DNA from: Bacillota bacterium
Lineage (GTDB): Bacteria; Bacillota; Sulfobacillia; JAJZYS01; JAJYTV01
Reading direction: 5' to 3'
Length of the DNA stretch: 29,077 nt
Assembly (NCBI GenBank): GCA_021810725.1
Contig: JAJZIE010000005.1
Coordinates: 1-29,077 of the forward strand
A model generated the notes under the pieces. It saw only the letters and a program-made list of their open reading frames with translations, made no database searches and was not told the DNA's origin. The stretch's first letter is position 1. Every line of letters starts with the position of its first letter. Of the stretch, positions 23,343 to 29,077 are shown piece after piece. A program made the position numbers and the translations under genes.

Positions 23343-25235
23343 TCAACCGGCCCTGTCGCGCATGGCGCGTTTCGCCTTGCGCAGGGCCGCCTCCGCTTCA
23401 TGCAGCTGCGCGGCCCCCGGCGCGACCTTGCCATAGTGCGCCGCCTCCAGCACCTCGAGTGCCGGCCAGGCGGCTTCTTGCGCCCCACGTGGCAGCGACA
23501 GCACCTGTTCGCGCCAGGTGGGGTGCCCCTCGCAGCGGCCACGCGCCAATTGGCCGAGCTGCCGCTCGATGCGCCCGAGGCGCCAGGCCTGCCCGCCGCG
23601 CCGGCTGAGGAGGCGCCAGAGTGAGGCGGCGACCAGGAGCAGCAGCAGCCCAAGGACGGCGAGCCAGGCGGAGGGTCCGCCCTGCCGCACCGCGGTGGAA
23701 CTCCGCGACGGGCTCGGCTTCGGGCTGGGCGCGATGCCGCCAGCCGGCGTCGGATCGATCTGGATCCAGCCGTAGGGTGCCACGTCGATCTGCGCCCAGG
23801 AGTGGGCGTCCTCCGCCCTCAGCGTCTCGGTCTTCGCCGTGGCGTCCCAGACGCCCGGCGCAAAGCCCACCACCCAGCGCGCCGGCAGGTCGTCGAGTCT
23901 CGCGAGCATGACGAAGGCGGTGGAGAACTGGTCGCAGTAGCCCTCGTGGCTGCGCAGGAGGAAGCGCCCGATCGGGTCGCCGCGGCGGCTCGGCACGAAC
24001 GCGGGGTTGTAGACCTCGTGCGTGTCGAGATACTCCCTGATGCGCGTCGCGAGGGCCCACGGCCCACCCCCGCCGCGCCTCAGCCGCTCCGCCAGCGGCA
24101 GGAGCTCGCGGCGTAGCGCCGCCGGTACGGCGAGGTCCTGGGCTGGCGCCTCGCCAGTCGGCAGGAAGCTGGCCGACGGCAGAAGGCTCGAAGACTCGGA
24201 CGGCACGGAGAGCTGCCACGTGTAACTCGTGGTGCCTGGGAGGAGGAGGGCGTGCGCGGCCGGCAGGAACGTGCCGCCCGTCGCGGTCGCCTCGACCGTC
24301 AGGCCGACGGGGGTGCCGGTGTAGACGAGCGGCGTCACGCTGCCCGGCAGGATCTCCTGCACCGTGACGTGCCAGAGGCTGAGGGGCAGCTTGGTCGTCT
24401 CGGGCGTCCAGAGCGGGGATGGCAGGCTGTGCGCCGCGAGGGCCTCCCGCGGTCCTGACGGCTCTAGCCAGTCCACGCCGTTGAACGAGTCGAAGGTGGC
24501 TTCCTGCCAATACGCGGGATGCGGCGCGCCGCGCACGACGAGGAGCGGGGCGGGGGAGAGCGCGACCGGCTGGTTCACGTTGACCTTTTGCGGCAGCGCA
24601 GCGCCGCTGACGGCGATGCGCAGACCCGCCAAGCCGCGGACGACGCTGCCTGGCGTCTGGACGGTCTGCGCGGGCGACTGCGGCCAAAAGGCGATCAGGA
24701 CAAGGCCGACGAGCGGGATGAGGCCAAGGGGTACGGCTGGCCAGGGCACGCGCTCCTCGTCGCCGCCGATCGCGAGCAGGAGCACGCCGAGCCCGAGGAA
24801 CAAAAGCGTCGGCAGATCCGCGCCGATGGCCCAGATGCGCCGGTTGAGCGCGAGCACCAGCGTGCCCATCAGCCAGAGCCAGACGAGCCGCGAGCGGGCG
24901 GTCGCCTCGCCGAAGACCTGCCAGCCGAGCAGGGACGTCAGCCAAAGGAGCAATCCCGTGACGGTGACGGCGATGACGTGCGGGCCGCCGGCCAGCAGTG
25001 CCTTCAGGACCTGGGACGGCAGCAGGGTGGGCAACGCGGCGGCGAGGCCGAGCAGCAGGGAGGCCACCCAGCGCAGGAGGTAGCGCAGGCTGCCGCGCCC
25101 GGCCAGCAGCGCCAGAGCGGCGGGCAGCATGGCCAGAAGCAGGGGACGCGGCATGCCGCTCGCTACGGCGTAGGGCCAGACGAGCAGCCCGAGCCAGACG
25201 CCGCGCAGGACGAGAAGACTCCTCTGTCGGCTCAC
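23343..25235 (-). CDS. Membrane-anchored transglutaminase-like protein (TgpA/DUF3488 type)
   Basis: A 630-residue protein. About six membrane segments fill residues 8-185, then an extracytoplasmic region leads to a transglutaminase core with the catalytic triad C434 (HEGYCDQFSTAFVMLAR), H478 (DAHSWAQIDV) and D494 (GWIQIDPTP). One more membrane helix (522-542) and a cytoplasmic tail follow. This is the TgpA layout found with moxR and DUF58 genes. The function is poorly known; proteolysis or cross-linking of envelope proteins is suggested for the family. GTG 25235 overlaps the DUF58 stop (GTGA), with GGGAGGG nearby. Its stop TGA directly abuts the LysR stop, forming TGATCA, with no terminator between. 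Confidence 0.92.
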   Translation of the reverse strand: MSRQRSLLVLRGVWLGLLVWPYAVASGMPRPLLLAMLPAALALLAGRGSLRYLLRWVASLLLGLAAALPTLLPSQVLKALLAGGPHVIAVTVTGLLLWLTSLLGWQVFGEATARSRLVWLWLMGTLVLALNRRIWAIGADLPTLLFLGLGVLLLAIGGDEERVPWPAVPLGLIPLVGLVLIAFWPQSPAQTVQTPGSVVRGLAGLRIAVSGAALPQKVNVNQPVALSPAPLLVVRGAPHPAYWQEATFDSFNGVDWLEPSGPREALAAHSLPSPLWTPETTKLPLSLWHVTVQEILPGSVTPLVYTGTPVGLTVEATATGGTFLPAAHALLLPGTTSYTWQLSVPSESSSLLPSASFLPTGEAPAQDLAVPAALRRELLPLAERLRRGGGGPWALATRIREYLDTHEVYNPAFVPSRRGDPIGRFLLRSHEGYCDQFSTAFVMLARLDDLPARWVVGFAPGVWDATAKTETLRAEDAHSWAQIDVAPYGWIQIDPTPAGGIAPSPKPSPSRSSTAVRQGGPSAWLAVLGLLLLLVAASLWRLLSRRGGQAWRLGRIERQLGQLARGRCEGHPTWREQVLSLPRGAQEAAWPALEVLEAAHYGKVAPGAAQLHEAEAALRKAKRAMRDRAG

Positions 25236-26284
25236 GATTCCGCCCTCCCGACCCACGCGGCGAGATCGTCCAGGCTTGTCACGGCGCCCGAACCAAGTTG
25301 CGCCCCGACGCGCAGGACAGTGCCCGCCGCCGGCGGGTCGGGCCGCAGGGCGGCGCTGCCGCCCAAAATCAGCCATGGCTCGCCGTGGCCGTCAGGCAAA
25401 GGAGGTGGCGCCTCGGCGCCGGCCAGCTCCGCGGCGGAGGTTCTCGAGAGTTCGAGAAGGATGCGGCCACGCTGTTCGGGGCCATGCGCGGGAGGCAGGC
25501 TCGAGCCCCTCAGGCAGAGACCGACGCGCAGGCCGGATCCCAGCATGGCCTCCGCAAGCGAAGCGCCGACCGAGAGGGCAAGCTCGATGTCGCCCGCCGT
25601 CGCTTCGGGACAGTAGATCTGCAGAGTGCGCGACCGCTCGGGCGGCGGGGTCGATTCCCGCACCTGCGGGTAGCCGCGCTGGGCGGTGCGGGCGGCGTGC
25701 AGCCTGCTCGGCCGGTCGCCGGGCAGGAAGTCCCGGGTGCCCCGCGCCACCTCCTCCGACCCGGACGCCTGCGCCTGCCGTCCAGGAGCCGGCAGGGTGA
25801 TGCGGGCGGGATAGACCACCAGCTGGCCCGGCAGCTTGAGGTCGATGCCGCGCTCGATGAGTCCGAGTCCATCGCGCAGCGTGGCCCGACAGCCTTGAAA
25901 GCGATAGACGCCTCGGGGCACCGCTCTGAGTGTGTAGGCGAGGCTCAGTTTCCCGCCAAGCAGCCATGGCCCGTGCGCGCCGTGCAGCGGCGGGGGCGGC
26001 TCGTCCGCGAGCCGGAGAAGGGCGAGAGGCCAGCCGAGGCTCAGGCGCCCCTCGAGACGAACCTCGACGTCGTCGCCGGCGGTCGGGGGGGTGGGCGGCA
26101 GGATGCGGCGCAGATCTGCCTGCGGATCGCGGCCGGGGGCCAAAACGGCACCCACCGCCAGCACTCCCGCGATGCCGGTGACGGCGACGATGCCGGCGCC
26201 AAGCCTGCCGCCGGCCAGAAAGCCGGCCGCCAAGAGAGCCAGCCACGGCCAAATGCCGGGCCCGCGCAGACGCGGAAACCTCAC
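25232..26284 (-). CDS. DUF58 protein of the MoxR operon
   Basis: A 350-residue protein. Two membrane helices at 11-30 and 32-50 come first, then a beta-rich region with cysteine and charged stretches (GVYRFQGCRATLRDGLGL). The DUF58 core is at 182-203 (GTRDFLPGDRPSRLHAARTA), equivalent to the usual G-x-R-x-Y-x-x-G-D-x-x-R-x-I-H-W; here Leu and Ala replace Ile and Trp. GTG 26284 overlaps the moxR stop (GTGA), and its own stop overlaps the transglutaminase start, so all three are co-translated. DUF58 proteins are thought to pair with MoxR ATPases as assembly factors. The divergent core and weak similarity lower the certainty slightly. Confidence 0.87.
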   Translation of the reverse strand: MRFPRLRGPGIWPWLALLAAGFLAGGRLGAGIVAVTGIAGVLAVGAVLAPGRDPQADLRRILPPTPPTAGDDVEVRLEGRLSLGWPLALLRLADEPPPPLHGAHGPWLLGGKLSLAYTLRAVPRGVYRFQGCRATLRDGLGLIERGIDLKLPGQLVVYPARITLPAPGRQAQASGSEEVARGTRDFLPGDRPSRLHAARTAQRGYPQVRESTPPPERSRTLQIYCPEATAGDIELALSVGASLAEAMLGSGLRVGLCLRGSSLPPAHGPEQRGRILLELSRTSAAELAGAEAPPPLPDGHGEPWLILGGSAALRPDPPAAGTVLRVGAQLGSGAVTSLDDLAAWVGRAES

Positions 26285-27234
26285 GGCTGCAGGCTGCGGG
26301 GCAGGGGCAGGGCGGCGATGATCTCGCGCAGGCACGTGTCGGCGCCGCCCGAGCGACAGCGCAGGCGGTGGCCGAGCACCCACGGCGAGAGGGCGCGCAC
26401 GTCGTCGGGCAGCACATGGCCGCGGCCATGCAGGAAGGCCCAGACCCGCGCCGCGCGCAGCAGCGCGACACCGGCGCGCGGACTCGCGCCGAGCACCACC
26501 TCGGGATGGACGCGCGTCGCGCGCACGAGGGCCTGGACGTAGCCGCGCACCGACGGCGCGACGTGCGTAGCGAGGGCCGCCCGCCGCAGATCGAGGATCT
26601 CCCCCTTGCCGAGGACGGCCTTGAGCGGCTGGGGCCGGATCTCGGCGCCCATGCGTTCGAGCAGAAGGTCCTCCTCCTCCGCGCTCGGGTAGTCGAGGTG
26701 GATGCGGAAGAGGAAGCGGTCCAGTTCCGAGAGCGGCAGCGGGAATGTGCCTTCGTGCTCGGCGGGGTTCTGCGTCGCGAGGACGGTGAACGGCTCCGGC
26801 AGCGGGTAGGAATGCCCCTCCACCGTGGCCTGTCCCTCTTCCATGGCCTCGAGCAAGGCGGACTGCGCGCGCGGCGACGCGCGATTGAGCTCGTCGACGA
26901 GCAGCAGTTCGGCGAAGATGGGACCAGGGCGGAACGTGAAGGACCGCTGTTCGGGATCATAGATGTGCACGCCGACGACGTCGGCCGGCAAGAGGTCCGA
27001 GGTCGCCTGGACGCGATGGAAACGGAGGTCGAGCGCCTCGGCCACGCTCTTCGCGAGCAGCGTCTTGCCGACTCCGGGCACGTCCTCGATCAGGATGTGC
27101 CCGCCGGCCAGGATGGCGCAGACGATGGCGAGCGCCGCATCCTCCTTGCCGACGACGCGGCGCTTCACTTCCTCGAGGACCAGGGCAATGCGCGGATCAA
27201 AGCCCCGCGCGGCGGTCAGCGGTCTTTCGCTCAT
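26281..27234 (-). CDS. MoxR-family AAA+ ATPase
   Basis: A 317-residue AAA+ ATPase. Walker A is DVPGVGKTLLAKS (51-63), Walker B LLLVDELNRASPRAQSALLEA (110-130, with the MoxR-type insert), sensor 1 is in FTVLATQNPAEHEGTFPLPLSELDRF with the arginine finger region nearby, and the C-terminal lid ends in LPDDVRALSPWVLGHRL. MoxR proteins act as chaperone-like remodellers of metal or envelope complexes. ATG 27234 has GGAGGA a few bases upstream; longer readings lack a site. It is first in the moxR-DUF58-TgpA operon and divergent from the sigma factor. The regulated client is unknown. Confidence 0.95.
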   Translation of the reverse strand: MSERPLTAARGFDPRIALVLEEVKRRVVGKEDAALAIVCAILAGGHILIEDVPGVGKTLLAKSVAEALDLRFHRVQATSDLLPADVVGVHIYDPEQRSFTFRPGPIFAELLLVDELNRASPRAQSALLEAMEEGQATVEGHSYPLPEPFTVLATQNPAEHEGTFPLPLSELDRFLFRIHLDYPSAEEEDLLLERMGAEIRPQPLKAVLGKGEILDLRRAALATHVAPSVRGYVQALVRATRVHPEVVLGASPRAGVALLRAARVWAFLHGRGHVLPDDVRALSPWVLGHRLRCRSGGADTCLREIIAALPLPRSLQP

Positions 27235-27359
27235 GGTTCCTCCAACGGATTTGCTGGCTTCGACGATAGCATAGCGTGGCCTCGGGCGCATGCCGTGCAA
27301 CCATAGGGTTCGTCCGGGCGTTCTACCTTGTGCCCGAGTGTTGGAGCGGGGGGACAAAC

Positions 27360-27860
27360 GTGCACGAAAACCGCGACGAGGAGTTCGAGCGCTTCTACCG
27401 CAGCGAGGAGCGTCGCGTGCTGCGCCTGTGTTACGGCGTGCTGGGCGACTCGGAGCTCGCGCGCGATGCGGCGCAGGAGGCCTGGCTCCGCTATCTGCGT
27501 TATATCGACGGCGAGCGTCCGGAATATTCGGTGCCGCTCCTCGTGACGATCGCGCTCAATGCCGCGCGCGACTGGCAGCGCAGGCGTTCAAGGCGTCTCG
27601 AGGACTTGCGCGACGACGTGTCGGACCGCCCCGCGCCGCCCGCGGCGGCGGGCGACCCGGATCTGATGGACGCTCTGCGGCGCCTGCCTGACCCGGAACG
27701 CGAAGCCATCCTTCTTCATTATGGACTCGATCTGCCGCTCATCGACATCGCGCGCGCGCTGCAAAAGCGCACAGGGGCCGTGAAGAGCATCCTGCATCGC
27801 GGCCGGGCGCATCTCAGGTCGCTTCTCCAGACCGAGGAGGGTATCTCGAATGGACGCTAG
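27360..27860 (+). CDS. ECF-type sigma factor
   Basis: A 166-residue sigma-70 family factor with only regions 2 and 4, as in extracytoplasmic-function sigmas. Region 2 spans about 10-80 (FERFYRSEERRVLRLCYGV and ARDAAQEAWLRYLRYI) and region 4 about 105-160 (LRRLPDPEREAILLHYGLDL, LPLIDIARALQKRTGAVKSI, LHRGRAHLRSLL), joined by a charged Pro/Ala linker. GTG 27360 has a GGGGGGA upstream; a frame open to 27276 lacks a site. Its end overlaps the next gene by 11 bp, the common arrangement for a sigma and its anti-sigma. It faces moxR across 125 bp, so it may control that envelope operon. Confidence 0.92.
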   Translation: MHENRDEEFERFYRSEERRVLRLCYGVLGDSELARDAAQEAWLRYLRYIDGERPEYSVPLLVTIALNAARDWQRRRSRRLEDLRDDVSDRPAPPAAAGDPDLMDALRRLPDPEREAILLHYGLDLPLIDIARALQKRTGAVKSILHRGRAHLRSLLQTEEGISNGR

Positions 27861-29077
27861 GGACGACGAGCGCTTCGAGGAGCGCCTTAGGGGTCTTGGC
27901 GGGGCGATCGACCGCGAGGTCGGGCCGAGCGATCCGAAGCTGCTCTCGAGGCTGATGCTGGAGCGTGGCGAGGATGGACGGCGCGGGGCAAGGAGACACG
28001 CAAGGAGCCATGGCGGACAGACGCGCTGGTTCTACTGGGCGGCGGCACTGCTCGTCATCCTGGTGGCCATCCCGTACACCGCGCATCTCACCCAGAAGCC
28101 GCAGCAGGCGTCGCACCACCACAAGGGGCAGACGGTGCTGCGCAGCGGCACCGGCAAGCCGATCCTGATCGGCGCCGCCGAAGCGGTCGACTTCGTCAGC
28201 GCGCAGCGCGGCTGGCTGGTCGCGGCGACCGGCGCCTACGGATCGCGCAACGCGCTGCTGGCGACGAGCGACGGCGGGAAGGCGTGGGTGGAACGGATGC
28301 TGCCCAAGGGCTACACGGCCTTGGCGCTGAAGTTTACGGGGGATCGCCAGGGCACGGGCTACGTGCTCGCGCAGCAGACGGGGCTAGGCCAGACCGGTGC
28401 GCTGTCCCAAGTCGTGCCGCTCGCCATCCTCGCGACCCAGGACGGCGGCAAGACCTGGCGCGTCGCCTGGAGCGAGCCGGGGCCGCAGGCGATCCTCAAC
28501 GGCACCGTGCAGATGCGGGTGGGCTTCCAGATCTTCGGCAGCCAGGTCTACGCCTATGTGGGCGACAAGATCCTGACCTCCGCGACCGGTGGCAAGAGCT
28601 TCGCGGCGCTCAACCTGCCGCAGGGCTTCGCGCCGGTGCACATGGACTTCCTGACGCCGCGCGTCGGCTTTGTGGCCGGGCAGGTCTGCCAGACGACGCC
28701 TCAGCCGGGCACCGCGGGCGGCGCCGGCTGCCAGGGCGAGCTCATCGAGACACAGGACGGCGGCCAGACCTGGCAGACGTCGTTCACGGCGCCCGACCAG
28801 AACTACTGGACCTACTCGGACGCGGTCAGCTTCGCAAACGCCCAGGACGGCTGGTTCTTCTTCAAGGACTCCGCGACCTGGGGCGGCTTCCTCTACCAGA
28901 CGACCGACGGCGGCCAGCACTGGACGCTCGAGCAGGGAACGTTGTCCGGCACGAACAACTTCGCGCAGGGGCGCACCGTCTACGGACCGCCGACGTTCAT
29001 CACGCCGCAGATCGGCTTGCTGCCGATCAACGAGGGCGCCGCGCCCTATCCCGGCGGCCTGATGATCACGCGCGACG
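27850..29077 (+). CDS. Membrane-anchored Asp-box beta-propeller protein, candidate anti-sigma (partial, 3' end missing)
   Basis: The frame is open for 409 codons to the window end. Residues 1-56 are charged and probably cytoplasmic, 59-79 are one membrane helix (WFYWAAALLVILVAIPYTA), and the outside part carries Asp-box/BNR repeats: TSDGGKAW (139-146), TQDGGKTW (196-203), a degenerate ATGGKSF (245-251), TQDGGQTW (301-308) and TTDGGQHW (351-358), about 50 residues apart, as in YCF48/sialidase propellers. ATG 27850 overlaps the sigma gene and has GAGGAGGG 8 nt upstream. Position and topology suggest an anti-sigma sensor, but the N-terminal part shows no recognised zinc-finger or other anti-sigma fold. 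Confidence 0.78.
   Translation, partial: MDARDDERFEERLRGLGGAIDREVGPSDPKLLSRLMLERGEDGRRGARRHARSHGGQTRWFYWAAALLVILVAIPYTAHLTQKPQQASHHHKGQTVLRSGTGKPILIGAAEAVDFVSAQRGWLVAATGAYGSRNALLATSDGGKAWVERMLPKGYTALALKFTGDRQGTGYVLAQQTGLGQTGALSQVVPLAILATQDGGKTWRVAWSEPGPQAILNGTVQMRVGFQIFGSQVYAYVGDKILTSATGGKSFAALNLPQGFAPVHMDFLTPRVGFVAGQVCQTTPQPGTAGGAGCQGELIETQDGGQTWQTSFTAPDQNYWTYSDAVSFANAQDGWFFFKDSATWGGFLYQTTDGGQHWTLEQGTLSGTNNFAQGRTVYGPPTFITPQIGLLPINEGAAPYPGGLMITRD

Noticed and set aside
1..29077. CRISPR array, insertion sequence, prophage or secondary-metabolite cluster
   Set aside because: No spaced identical repeats, transposase, integrase, phage structural or biosynthetic core gene was recognised on either strand.

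Overview
This window is high-GC bacterial DNA with dense genes, short intergenic gaps and very strong Shine-Dalgarno sites (AGGAGG/GGGAGG types). Non-ATG starts are frequent: about ten GTG and five TTG starts are favoured by ribosome-binding-site spacing. A FemAB-like peptidoglycan-bridge enzyme, a GH18 lipoprotein of spore/cell-wall type, a thioredoxin-type arsenate reductase and a sulfocyanin-like blue copper protein together suggest a Gram-positive-like lineage, perhaps a high-GC Bacillota from an acidic, sulfur-rich or hot habitat. This placement is inference; no rRNA or marker gene is present.

Left part (1-8100). The end of a GntR/FCD regulator faces a two-gene minus-strand unit (RraA-like aldolase, creatininase-family hydrolase). 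An M29 aminopeptidase is divergent from that unit. Next come a ribbon-helix-helix protein and a nucleotidyltransferase overlapping by 4 bp (toxin-antitoxin-like), a class III CoA-transferase, an orphan branched-chain-type substrate-binding protein and an unrecognised secreted protein.

Middle (8100-17100). A sulfocyanin-like protein is followed by an MFS exporter whose 5' leader carries a small ORF, a terminator-like hairpin and an arm that can mask the exporter's ribosome-binding site. A divergent polysaccharide deacetylase follows. A tight operon iclR - hutU-like - NCS1 permease carries a 15-bp palindrome in front of iclR; its urocanase homologue lacks the signature cysteine. Then come ArsC, preceded by a tRNA-3'-end-like remnant, and a CPBP membrane protease.

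Right part (17100-29077). marR, a 14-TM DHA2 exporter and a GH18 lipoprotein lie on the minus strand. A femX-like gene is divergent from marR, and the shared promoter region holds a 7-18-7 inverted repeat. A LysR regulator abuts, stop codon to stop codon, the moxR - DUF58 - transglutaminase operon, whose genes overlap by 4 bp. Divergent from that operon, an ECF sigma factor overlaps a membrane-anchored Asp-box beta-propeller protein that runs off the window and is a candidate anti-sigma sensor.

No CRISPR array, insertion sequence, rRNA or complete tRNA was seen. The most novel-looking items are the exporter leader, the propeller protein paired with the ECF sigma factor, the cysteine-less urocanase operon and the GH18 protein with Gln in place of the catalytic Glu.
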